DNA of 50,053 bases from Waddlia sp964635295 (GCA_964635295.1 CAZWOB010000006.1:1-50053); one strand, 5' to 3'. Counted from the stretch's first letter, positions 31,457-38,457 are shown. Notes: generated from the sequence alone by a model not told the origin. Numbers and translations: made by a program.

Positions 31457-33616
31457 ATGTCCTCAAATGTTAACTACCACCTGACACTATCGACAGATTC
31501 GAGGTCCTACGATGCTGACCTTGTGGCGACGGACAAGCCCAACGAAGTTTCAGTTGTCATTGATGGCAGATCCTATTCAATTACAGGTAATTCAAGTTCA
31601 TGGTTAAAAAGTAAAATTAGCCAACTTGATACAACGAGCTTTCAAGATATTGGAGAATTTAAGGCAACCCTTCTTCAAGGTAACGAATCAACTAAAAAAA
31701 TTCAGAAAATAAGTGTAGATGTTCTTGTGAAAGACCTGACGCCGAAAGAAAAACTTCGAAGAGCTGTTAAACATGCTGCTCAAATCGGTCAAGGACTTAC
31801 AGAAATGCGTGAAGAAGGTATTCGTGGCAGGGTAGTTTTGCCTGGCTACTATCCTGAGGTGACTGGAGAGCAAGAAGCAAGCCAGCCACTAGCAAGGGAA
31901 AAAGAACAACTTTGGAAAGAAGATGAAACAACAAATCTGTCATTTCCTGAGTGGAATCAAAAGATGACAGAAGAATGGAAGTTATCGGGCACTGATAAAG
32001 GTTTTGTTGATTGGGTGTTAAGTGAACGATGGAAGAACTCGGGATCAACCGACACATATGAAGATTGGTTGTTAAAGCGTATTCAAAAGGATTTTAAAAA
32101 TACAGATCCATTCGAAAAATTTAAAAAAGAGGATACCGCCTTCAGGAAAGAAATCGGAAAGAAAGAGCTGCCTCACCTTCCATTTAAAGAGTTCAATGCT
32201 CTCTTCAATTCAAGGATGATGGAAGGGACAACACTCTCCTTCCCAAACTGGGAAAAATATAAAAAATGGGAAGCGCTTGGATCTCCTGGGAATTTTGCAG
32301 AATGGGCAATGGATCAAGATTATCAGAAAGAAGTGCAAGAAGGATCCAATCTTAGCTTTAGCGAATGGAAAGAGAAACGAGAAGAGAAACTGCAAAGTCG
32401 TTGGGAAGGTTCCGGTTTCAAGTCGGCGGGGGTCCCGTTTGAACAATGGCGGCTTTTGCAAGACGACAGCACTCTTGTTAAGCACCAGCCCTTTATCCGC
32501 CTTGATAGTGAGCAGCGAGAACTATTTCATTTATCATTTACAAATGGCGTTGTCCAAAGAAATGGTATTCCATATAACACCGCTCATGATAAAACTCTTC
32601 ACAGTGGTGATGGATATGCAATTTTTGTAGTAAGTCCAGAAGGCGACATCTATGCCGGCTCCCATATAGGTTCCATCTTTCACCACTCTAGTTTCTTGGC
32701 AGATGGCGCAGTTGCCGCAGCAGGTGAAATTAAGACAAATGAGAATGGTGAAGTCACGTACATCTCAAGTAAGAGTGGCCATTACCGGCCTACCGATGAA
32801 GAAAGTCGATTGATGCTCACAATGTTTCACAACTTTGGCGTAGATCTTTCAAAAGTTAAATTTAGCTGCTATGTGAGACCTGGCGAGACGTTAGAATTTG
32901 AAAATGCTCAAGAATACCTCCAGCATGTGGAACAAGTGCATAATGATCGCGAGCAATTAAGACTGGAGATGACCGAGGGCGTACTCGGCCAGAGAGGGGT
33001 TCCAGTCGCAGACAGTGTGCAAATTGTCTTACTCAATGAAATGGGACAGCTGTATTCAGGCCCAAAAATTGAAGATAGCTTTAAACTTATCGAACCCGAA
33101 ACTACAACTACTACGCCTAAGAAAGCAATGACTCCGATTTCTAAAGAAGATCGGACGATTCAAGAAATGAAAAAGACCCAAGCCAGGATAGAACGCTTGT
33201 CTGAAGACGCTGAAAAACTTCGGGTTCTTACAAAGAAAACATCAAAGAAGAACCGGGCTAAGCGTCCGGGAAGGTTGATACAGCTAGAACAGAAGGAAGC
33301 TGCAATCAAAAAGTTAGAAAAAAAGTATTCGGAGCTCAATGCAACTTTGATTGATATTCGCGAATTGGGAAAAGAGGTTGTGAAAGGCGGCGGAGTCATG
33401 ACAACAGATTCGGAAGGCAGAATCACTCGAGTGGATACTAAAATCGGAAGTAGACAACTTAGTGAAGAAGAGATCCGCTTTACCCTTGAGCATTTAAAGA
33501 GCAAAGGTATGGATCTTAGGCAAGTGACCATTGTTATGTACGAACAAAATGGAAATCCAATCGAGCATAAAGATGCGCAAAAGCTGCTTGAGGACCTAGT
33601 GGAAAAGCATAAATGA
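31457..33616 (+). CDS. W-repeat protein with plant-IQM-like SGHY domain, effector/toxin candidate
   Basis: 719 residues from ATG 31457 (ribosome site AGGGA, 6 bases away). No signal peptide. About residues 160-335 hold degenerate repeats with SFpeW / FxxW cores (NLSFPEWNQK, GFVDWVLSERWKNSG, TLSFPNWEKYKKW, NLSFSEWKEKREE). About residues 385-480 form a domain with IFHHSSFLADGAVAAAGEI (His409, His410), SSKSGHYRPTDEE (Ser440-Tyr443) and NFGVDLSKVKF. From memory this HSSFL...AAG...SGHY.P pattern is that of plant IQM calmodulin-binding proteins and some bacterial relatives. A coiled coil (about 565-640) and a degenerate second copy (GGGVMTTDSEGRITRVD ... SKGMDLRQVTIVMY) follow. Function unknown; a host-directed effector is inferred. 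Confidence 0.7.
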   Translation: MSSNVNYHLTLSTDSRSYDADLVATDKPNEVSVVIDGRSYSITGNSSSWLKSKISQLDTTSFQDIGEFKATLLQGNESTKKIQKISVDVLVKDLTPKEKLRRAVKHAAQIGQGLTEMREEGIRGRVVLPGYYPEVTGEQEASQPLAREKEQLWKEDETTNLSFPEWNQKMTEEWKLSGTDKGFVDWVLSERWKNSGSTDTYEDWLLKRIQKDFKNTDPFEKFKKEDTAFRKEIGKKELPHLPFKEFNALFNSRMMEGTTLSFPNWEKYKKWEALGSPGNFAEWAMDQDYQKEVQEGSNLSFSEWKEKREEKLQSRWEGSGFKSAGVPFEQWRLLQDDSTLVKHQPFIRLDSEQRELFHLSFTNGVVQRNGIPYNTAHDKTLHSGDGYAIFVVSPEGDIYAGSHIGSIFHHSSFLADGAVAAAGEIKTNENGEVTYISSKSGHYRPTDEESRLMLTMFHNFGVDLSKVKFSCYVRPGETLEFENAQEYLQHVEQVHNDREQLRLEMTEGVLGQRGVPVADSVQIVLLNEMGQLYSGPKIEDSFKLIEPETTTTTPKKAMTPISKEDRTIQEMKKTQARIERLSEDAEKLRVLTKKTSKKNRAKRPGRLIQLEQKEAAIKKLEKKYSELNATLIDIRELGKEVVKGGGVMTTDSEGRITRVDTKIGSRQLSEEEIRFTLEHLKSKGMDLRQVTIVMYEQNGNPIEHKDAQKLLEDLVEKHK

Positions 33617-33629
33617 GAGGATTTAAAAA

Positions 33630-33851
33630 ATGTCTATAGATCCAGATGATCTAAAAGCCAGTAGAATTAAACGCGAACAACAGGTCCATCAAGTCCAAAA
33701 ATACATGGAAGAACAGGATGCGCTTGATAAAGAGAATGCCGCCGGAAAATTGGGCCATCGTGAAGTTAAGCGTGTACCTTCTTTAAGTGGTATCATTAGT
33801 GGGATTGTGGAGAAAGCTTTGAGTTTAATCAGCGGTCAAAAAAAAATATAA
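33630..33851 (+). CDS. Small protein, first of two paralogues (73 aa)
   Basis: MSIDPDDLKASRIKREQQVHQVQKYMEEQDALDKENAAGKLGHREVKRV..., a highly charged helical protein with a short hydrophobic C-terminal segment (GIISGIVEKALSLISG). AGAGGA ribosome site, 13 bases after the SGHY gene. It is related to the next gene: M-x-x-(D/E)-P-D-x-(L/F)-K, E-x-Q-D-x-L and G-x-x-(G)-(H/E)-x-E-V-K line up. Chaperone, immunity or accessory factor for the large gene is possible by position only. Confidence 0.65.
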   Translation: MSIDPDDLKASRIKREQQVHQVQKYMEEQDALDKENAAGKLGHREVKRVPSLSGIISGIVEKALSLISGQKKI

Positions 33852-33869
33852 ATCCCAAGGAGGAAAATT

Positions 33870-34091
33870 ATGGCACTAGAGCCCGATAGTTTTAAATTTC
33901 AGAAAAACATAGAAGAAGTGCAACGATTGGGGGAAAAACAGGATGTCCTTTTTGAACAAAGCGCTATTGGAACTATGGGTGAACATGAGGTAAAACAAAG
34001 TGATGATGTTGAAAAAATTTCCAATGTTTCTTCGCCTATTTTTGTTCTAACTCGGAGTTCCTCAAGGGTCTCTTCTTTGGTTTCTGTGTGA
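33870..34091 (+). CDS. Small protein, second paralogue (73 aa)
   Basis: MALEPDSFKFQKNIEEVQRLGEKQDVLFEQSAIGTMGEHEVKQSDD..., aligned with the preceding gene over about 50 residues after a 3-residue gap, then unrelated at the C-terminus (a Ser/Val-rich tail). Strong AAGGAGG ribosome site, 18 bases after the first copy. A tandem duplication is the simplest origin. The changed tail begins close to a pseudogene fragment, so the end may have been altered by rearrangement. Confidence 0.6.
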   Translation: MALEPDSFKFQKNIEEVQRLGEKQDVLFEQSAIGTMGEHEVKQSDDVEKISNVSSPIFVLTRSSSRVSSLVSV

Positions 34092-34093
34092 AG

Positions 34094-34252
34094 TCAAAGA
34101 TTGTTTAACTCTCTGTTAATCGCCTCTTGATTGGATAAGAAGGAGTCGCAAAAACTCTATGCTCATCTGCTTCATCAGAAAGGAATAAATCCAGATGATG
34201 TGCGCGTAAAAACATTTCTTTCAGCCATGGAATGGGTGAGATCACCTAGATA
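34094..34252 (+). pseudogene. Fragment of the 579-aa gene's 3' end
   Basis: Bases align with 21699-21850 (near the end of the 20123 gene). Translated in that frame it reads LFNSLLIAS-stop-LDKKESQKLYAHLLHQKG..., against LFTAMLIASGLDEKESQKLHAHLLHQKG in the intact gene, and ends SAMEWVRSP. A TGA interrupts it and no start is present. Homology stops at 34246, where the next element begins. Confidence 0.9.
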
Positions 34253-34414
34253 GTGTCGTGATGAGATTAACATCGAAGCTTACAGCATCTTTTTCCTTGG
34301 TAGAACCCTTTTCAGACTCACCAACTGATACTAGTTTACCTCGCCTTCCAAAAGACTCTTCCAAGAAAAAATCTGCAATAATCTCCAATATTAATCTCAT
34401 GACGACACCATCTA
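34247..34414. mobile_element. MITE-like element 2 (168 bp)
   Basis: 27-base inverted arms (34247-34273, 34388-34414; 24 of 27 pair), with TAGAT(A/G)GTGTCGT at the ends. The left 47 bases equal 4855-4901. The internal 105 bases are homologous, inverted, to element 1 at 30934. A 56-codon frame (34261-34431) starts with the same codons as the lipoprotein gene and reads on into SDSPTDTSLPRLP; it lacks a ribosome site and is probably a remnant. Confidence 0.75.
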
Positions 34415-34439
34415 AGACGGCAACTGTCTAAACGCCAAT

Positions 34440-34841
34440 TTATCTTAAATAGATCGCTATTCTGTTGAGAGCATTCATTAAGGAAATGGCGGCTGTAAGA
34501 TCAACAATCTCCCTTTCTGAGAAGTAAGGGGCGAGCATTGCCACATCGGCTTTTCTGCTAACTTCAGTAACGATTCGCCCCCATTCCAATGCAATTTTTT
34601 CCCTTTCGGAAAATTTAGTAGAAGATTGCCAATCCGACAAAGCGTCCAATCTTTCTTGTGAATTTCCAGATTTGAGCGCATCGGCAGTGTGAAAGCGTAT
34701 GCAGTATTCGCATTCATTGATCATGGAGACATAAAGCTCGACGAGACTGATGAGTGTTTGATCGAGAGGTGAATGTTTCAAGCTATTGCGGCTCTGATAG
34801 AGAAGATCAATTGTTTCTTTTGATATTGAGTAGTAATTCAT
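34440..34841 (-). CDS. AhpD-like / carboxymuconolactone decarboxylase-family protein
   Basis: A 133-residue all-helical protein with CEYCIRFH (Cys44, Cys47, His51), the CxxCxxxH redox motif of AhpD-like proteins, and the helices ERLDALSDWQSSTKFSEREKIALEWG and EIVDLTAAISLMNALNRI. These proteins reduce peroxides or use the cysteines in small redox reactions. Its neighbour on the other strand is a PNPOx-like protein. Ends just after element 2. Confidence 0.85.
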   Translation of the reverse strand: MNYYSISKETIDLLYQSRNSLKHSPLDQTLISLVELYVSMINECEYCIRFHTADALKSGNSQERLDALSDWQSSTKFSEREKIALEWGRIVTEVSRKADVAMLAPYFSEREIVDLTAAISLMNALNRIAIYLR

Positions 34842-34906
34842 GATGCTTTCCTTTTGTCACATGTTTCACTATAATCTGGTAATTTGAAGAATGCGAAGGG
34901 TTTTTT

Positions 34907-35359
34907 ATGAAGACCATTCAAAAAGATTTTGAAATTGAAGATGTACTTCACAAGCCACTAATGGCTCATCTTGCAAGCGTATTCGAAGGAGCCCCAAGAG
35001 GATCGCCTCTTTGGTTTTTATATGAAGATCAAAAAGTTTGGCTTTTTGGAATCGATACGGATAGCTTTATCAAACGTTTGCAGAAGGATCCTGCATGTGC
35101 GCTTACGGTTGTGGATTTCGATGTTGATGGGGGAGTGTTGCGCCATGTCGGAATTCGGGGAAAGGCTGCCGTGACTTCTTTGGATTCCGCTCGACTAAAA
35201 CGATTTGTCGGAAAATACCTGGGCAGAGATGAAAATGAGTGGAACCAATGGTTTGTGGAAAATATTGTTGACCCGCTGAATCAAATGGTCCAAGTTGATC
35301 CGGAGACAGTTGTGGCTAAAGATGTTTCATTCTTTAAAACAGGCCCTGAATTAGCTTAA
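34907..35359 (+). CDS. Pyridoxamine 5'-phosphate oxidase-like (split-barrel flavin) protein
   Basis: A 150-residue split-barrel protein. The pattern MAHLASVFEGAPRGSPLWFLYEDQKVWLFG, then FIKRLQKDPACALTVVDFDV and VGIRGKAAVTSL, is typical of PNPOx-like FMN- or F420-binding proteins. The substrate is not deducible; several members bind flavin and act in detoxification or haem degradation. It starts 65 bases from the divergent AhpD-like gene. Confidence 0.75.
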   Translation: MKTIQKDFEIEDVLHKPLMAHLASVFEGAPRGSPLWFLYEDQKVWLFGIDTDSFIKRLQKDPACALTVVDFDVDGGVLRHVGIRGKAAVTSLDSARLKRFVGKYLGRDENEWNQWFVENIVDPLNQMVQVDPETVVAKDVSFFKTGPELA

Positions 35360-35393
35360 ACAATATCTAAATCAATTAGGGGAAAAGCCGTTT

Positions 35394-35873
35394 GTGAGAA
35401 AATCAACTGATCAATGCCTTGATGTTGTCCCTGTGCCAACAGGTGAATATCGCGTTGGTACGGCAATCGTCGATCTTGAAGATCCATATCGTAAAGACCT
35501 ACAATTTCCTAGTGGGAGATTGATTCCTGTTCAGTACTATTTTCCAATGAGAAAAGGAAAACATCAAGTCTATCAAAAGGATTATGAAGAGAGAGCACCA
35601 GGCCCATTTGAACCTCTTGTTGTTAACGTTCATAGTAAAAAAGCAGATCTATCTCATCTTGAAGGAAACAACCTCCCGGTCGTTATCTTGAGTCATGGAA
35701 GCTCAGTGGCAATGACCGATTATGCTTTTCTTGCCGAAGACCTGAGCTCTCACGGTTACTTCGTTGTTTCGATCCAACATGATCTTCTGACAGATCATCA
35801 TGAACCCGAATTTTGGAGTGGACGTAGTTGTTCTATAAAATGCACCCAAAATCGTCAACTGTGTGCGAAATAA
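35394..35873 (+). pseudogene. Truncated PAF-acetylhydrolase-like alpha/beta hydrolase
   Basis: 159 residues that match the N-terminal half of platelet-activating-factor acetylhydrolase-type hydrolases (TGEYRVGTAIVDLEDPYR, PVQYYFPM, LPVVILSHGSSVAMTDYAFLAEDLSSHGYFVVSIQH). Similarity stops near the HEPEFWSG segment; the following SCSIKCTQNRQLCAK looks foreign. The nucleophile elbow (GHSxGG), Asp and His of the active site are missing, so the gene is probably broken. The sequence that should follow is not found in the next 400 bases. Confidence 0.7.
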
Positions 35874-36121
35874 TGAAATATTGGTTTTTAAATATCAAAT
35901 AATCTGTAGCTTATGAACATGATTAAGTATGAGAATCGATGATTTGTGTATATTTTTGTAGAAAATGGTCATCTTTTGTCTCTCGGCTCTTTGGGCTCAC
36001 TCCTTACGGGGTGCTCTACTCGCTCCGCACGTGGCTTGACCCCGATCTGTAGAGGAGGAAATGATGCTTTTTCCTGCGTGATTTTTTACACATGGCTTAC
36101 ACCCGCCATTCTATTCGATCA
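35874..36121. other. Non-coding remnant with a diverged cassette fragment
   Basis: I see no gene. Bases 35982-36050 resemble the type A cassette of the 37.5-38.3 kb array (CTCGGCTCTTTGGGCTCACT against CTCGGCCCTTCGGGCTCATC, then a shared GTGCTCTACT / ATGCTCTACT block). It is an old copy with decayed hairpins. Confidence 0.6.
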
Positions 36122-36242
36122 TACTTGAATAACTCGAGGGCAAATTTCAGTTGTTCAGATTTTCAGGAATAATATGATAAAATCACCTTCTTTAATCAAG
36201 TGTACTTGAATAAAAAGAGATGATTCACATATTATTCAAGTA
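36122..36242 (+). promoter_or_regulatory. Operator-like repeats and promoter of fic
   Basis: TACTTGAATAA occurs at 36122-36132 and 36203-36213, and its exact complement TTATTCAAGTA at 36232-36242. The last two form an inverted pair around the promoter: TTGAAT (36206-36211), 18 bases, TATTAT (36230-36235). The -35 and -10 boxes lie inside the arms, which fits repression by a protein that binds the dyad, most likely the helix-turn-helix end of the Fic protein itself. Confidence 0.6.
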
Positions 36243-36270
36243 GACAGAAATAAAATCAAAATAGGGAAAC

Positions 36271-37395
36271 ATGAACGAAAGAGCGGGTTGTTATCAATCT
36301 CAACCGACTGGTTATAAAGCTTTTATTCCTAAAAATCAACCTCCCAAACCTGCGATAGAAATCGGAGAAGATGTAAGAAAACTATTAGTTTCAACTGAAC
36401 AGAAACTCGCAGAATTAAACGGGATTGGATTTTCATTACCCAATCCAGATTTGTTCATCATGATGGCAATCAGAAAAGAGGCTCTGTTAAGCTCTCAGAT
36501 TGAAGGTACACAGGCTACAATGACGGATGTTTTAACATATGAAACTTGGGAGGAAGTAGACAATCTCGATGATGTCCAAGAAGTTGTCAACTATATTAAA
36601 GCTTTACATCATGGAATTACCAGGATTGACCAACTGCCTTTATGTATTAGGGTGATTAAGGAGTGTCATGAAATTCTTTTGAATTCTGTGCGTGGACATG
36701 AAAAAACTCCTGGGGAATTTCGAAAATCTCAAAATTGGATTGGACAGTCCTTAAAAAATGCAATATTTATACCTCCACCTGAAAGCGAAGTTCCTGAGTT
36801 AGTAGGTAATCTCGAAAAATTTATTAATCAAGAAGATCACATTCCTATCCTGATAAAATGCGCATTAATACATTATCAATTTGAAACCATTCACCCGTTC
36901 CTGGACGGGAATGGACGAATCGGTAGATTGCTTATTGATTTGTTTATTCACTGGAAAGAGCTCTTAGACAAACCCCTCATATATACAAGCTTATTTTTCA
37001 AAGAAAATAGGCAGGAATATTTTGATCGGTTAATGATGGTTAGAAAGAATGGAAATTTTGAACAGTGGGTAGAGTTTTTTCTAACAGGAATGCATTGGTC
37101 AGCTAAGCATGCCATAGAAAAAATTAAGCAAATCTTGCTACTTCAAGATAATCTGAGGCAGAAAATTGTAAAAGAAAAAAAAGCATCCGTACGTAGCATT
37201 CAGTTGCTAGACATTTTATTTGTTTCGCCTCTTACAACAATTAATGACATTGCTGAGAAGTTGGATATTTCGTTCCAGGCAGCCTCCGAACAAATCAGAT
37301 TCTTTTTAGCGCTAGGTATTTTAGAAGAGATCACAGGACAGAAACGAAGTAGAAGATTTGCTTTTGCCCCCTATCTAAGAATTGTTGAAGAGTAG
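36271..37395 (+). CDS. Fic-domain protein with C-terminal winged helix
   Basis: A 374-residue class II Fic protein. The inhibitory helix motif is SSQIEGT (Ser74, Glu78, Gly79), which blocks ATP binding. The core HPFLDGNGRIGR (His208-Arg219) is complete, so AMP transfer (AMPylation) to a hydroxyl is expected. The last 80 residues (VRSIQLLDILFVSPLTTINDIAEKLDISFQAASEQIRFFLALGILEE) are a winged helix-turn-helix, as in Fic proteins that regulate their own gene. No signal peptide. The three TACTTGAATAA repeats upstream are likely its operator. Target unknown: either an internal regulator/toxin or a secreted effector. Confidence 0.92.
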   Translation: MNERAGCYQSQPTGYKAFIPKNQPPKPAIEIGEDVRKLLVSTEQKLAELNGIGFSLPNPDLFIMMAIRKEALLSSQIEGTQATMTDVLTYETWEEVDNLDDVQEVVNYIKALHHGITRIDQLPLCIRVIKECHEILLNSVRGHEKTPGEFRKSQNWIGQSLKNAIFIPPPESEVPELVGNLEKFINQEDHIPILIKCALIHYQFETIHPFLDGNGRIGRLLIDLFIHWKELLDKPLIYTSLFFKENRQEYFDRLMMVRKNGNFEQWVEFFLTGMHWSAKHAIEKIKQILLLQDNLRQKIVKEKKASVRSIQLLDILFVSPLTTINDIAEKLDISFQAASEQIRFFLALGILEEITGQKRSRRFAFAPYLRIVEE

Positions 37396-37535
37396 GAAGT
37401 AAAGAGTTCCTACTGTCCCAATAGTTCAATAATTAAATGAAGGGATTTAATCAGAAGATCGGGAATTAAATAGGGGAAGCATTGGGCAGTGTTCTCTTAG
37501 CTCATTTTATGTCTTGACGGGGAGAGGTATACCCT

Positions 37536-37757
37536 CCCTTCGGGTGACCACTTCGTGGTCATCGCCCCTCCCTTCGGTCGGGGTCGAACCCCCGTATTCC
37601 CGTCGCTATCGCTCCGGCAATGGGCTTCTCATCCCACCTCTTCCGACCAAAAAAAAACCGTCTTAAAGGAGGAAGAGTCGGGATGGACTCGCTCGGCTAT
37701 CGCCTCGTCTCGGCCCTTCGGGCTCATCGCTTACGCGATGCTCTACTCCGCTCCGCT
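37536..37757. repeat. 222-bp exact direct repeat, copy A
   Basis: Identical over all 222 bases to 38026-38247. It contains a truncated type B cassette and the start of a type A cassette, and ends at the N gap. Confidence 0.97.
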
Positions 37758-37950
37758 NNNNNNNNNNNNNNNNNNNNNNNNNNNNNNNNNNNNNNNNNNN
37801 NNNNNNNNNNNNNNNNNNNNNNNNNNNNNNNNNNNNNNNNNNNNNNNNNNNNNNNNNCCTCGTCTCGGCCCTTCGGGCTCATCGCTTACGCGATGCTCTA
37901 CTCCGCTCCGCTACGTAGCTCAAACCCCGGGTTCTCATCCCACCTCTTCC
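37671..37950 (-). repeat. Palindrome-bounded cassette, type A (contains the N gap)
   Basis: Minus strand: starts GGAAGAGGTGGGATG (37950-37936) and ends CATCCCGACTCTTCC (37685-37671). The ends can pair over 13 of 15 bases. If the gap is the 55-base overlap explained in the findings, the true length is 125 bp, equal to the cassette at 38161. Internal short hairpins have tetraloop-like centres. Confidence 0.7.
37758..37857. other. Assembly gap (100 N)
   Basis: Exactly 100 unknown bases, the usual placeholder. The 55 bases before (37703-37757) and after (37858-37912) the gap are identical. Confidence 0.99.
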
Positions 37951-37951
37951 G

Positions 37952-37978
37952 AAAAAAAAAGCCGCTCTATTGAGCGGC
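37952..37978 (-). terminator. Rho-independent terminator between cassettes
   Basis: Minus strand: GCCGCTC-AATA-GAGCGGC (37961-37978) followed by nine T (37952-37960). Confidence 0.7.
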
Positions 37979-37986
37979 CAATCCAT

Positions 37987-38134
37987 GGAAGAGTCGGGAT
38001 GGACTCGCTCACTGCGTTCGTCTCGCCCTTCGGGTGACCACTTCGTGGTCATCGCCCCTCCCTTCGGTCGGGGTCGAACCCCCGTATTCCCGTCGCTATC
38101 GCTCCGGCAATGGGCTTCTCATCCCACCTCTTCC
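37987..38134 (-). repeat. Palindrome-bounded cassette, type B (148 bp)
   Basis: Minus strand: starts GGAAGAGGTGGGATG (38134-38120), ends CATCCCGACTCTTCC (38001-37987). Inside are GACGGGAATACGGGGGTTCG, which resembles the variable and T arms of the adjacent tRNA-Ser, and the hairpin GACCACGAAGTGGTC. A T-run follows the end. It may be a structured RNA gene or a tRNA-derived repeat. Confidence 0.65.
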
Positions 38135-38247
38135 GACCAAAAAAAAACCGTCTTAAAGGAGGAAGAGTCGGGATGGACTCGCTCGGCTATCGCCTCGTCT
38201 CGGCCCTTCGGGCTCATCGCTTACGCGATGCTCTACTCCGCTCCGCT
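38026..38247. repeat. 222-bp exact direct repeat, copy B
   Basis: Identical to 37536-37757, offset 490. It includes most of one type B and one type A cassette. Confidence 0.97.
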
Positions 38248-38285
38248 CCGTAACTCAAACCCCGGGTTCTCATCCCTCCTCTTCC
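38161..38285 (-). repeat. Palindrome-bounded cassette, type A (125 bp)
   Basis: Minus strand: starts GGAAGAGGAGGGATG (38285-38271), ends CATCCCGACTCTTCC (38175-38161), so both ends mimic the acceptor ends of the tRNA-Ser next door (GGAAGAG...CTCTTCC). Internal hairpins: AACCCGGGGTT, CATCGCGTAAGCGATG, GCCCGAAGGGC. It is followed on the minus strand by a run of nine T. Confidence 0.65.
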
Positions 38286-38340
38286 GTAAACAAAAAAAGG
38301 CGAGCTAAAAGCTCGCCTTTGTTTACGGAAGAGGAGGGAT
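38272..38340. repeat. 69-bp palindrome joining tRNA-Ser end and the array
   Basis: Arms of 23 bases (38272-38294, 38318-38340) are perfectly complementary. The right arm contains the last 15 bases of tRNA-Ser, so the left arm is an inverted copy of the tRNA 3' end. The centre is the tRNA terminator hairpin. Confidence 0.9.
38291..38317 (-). terminator. tRNA-Ser terminator
   Basis: Minus strand: GGCGAGC-TTTTA-GCTCGCC (38299-38317) followed by seven T (38292-38298). Confidence 0.8.
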
Positions 38341-38410
38341 TCGAACCCCCGGACGGTTTCCCGTCTTCTGTTTTCAAGACAGACGCATTCGGCCACTCTG
38401 CCACTCTTCC
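38326..38410 (-). tRNA. tRNA-Ser (anticodon UGA)
   Basis: 85 bases. The acceptor GGAAGAG pairs with CTCTTCC, with discriminator G. The anticodon loop CTTGAAA carries TGA and is closed by TCTGT/ACAGA. A long variable arm (AGACGGGAAACCGTC) marks a class II tRNA-Ser, and the T arm has GTTCGAAT. The 3' CCA is not encoded. A minus-strand promoter lies upstream (38429-38457). The 3' end faces the accessory region, the usual side for island integration. Confidence 0.95.
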
Positions 38411-38428
38411 TCATCGAAATTTCCCAAA

Positions 38429-38457
38429 CTTATACATCTTAACAACCTTTTAATCAA
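38429..38457 (-). promoter_or_regulatory. tRNA-Ser promoter
   Basis: Minus strand TTGATT (38452-38457), 17 bases, TATAAG (38429-38434); start expected about 10 bases before the tRNA. Confidence 0.55.

Noticed and set aside
30934..34414. Insertion sequences with transposase
   Set aside because: Terminal inverted repeats are present, but the elements are only 168-170 bp and no transposase fragment was recognised.
37560..37640. Additional complete tRNA genes in the cassettes
   Set aside because: Only T-arm/variable-arm-like and acceptor-like pieces are present; no D arm or anticodon loop can be formed.
37536..38300. CRISPR array
   Set aside because: The repeats are long (125-222 bp), palindrome-bounded and near identical throughout, without short unique spacers, and no cas gene is present.
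37555..38308. Protein frames across the repeat array and N gap
   Set aside because: They cross the unknown bases or follow hairpin repeats in several frames, with no ribosome site or family pattern.
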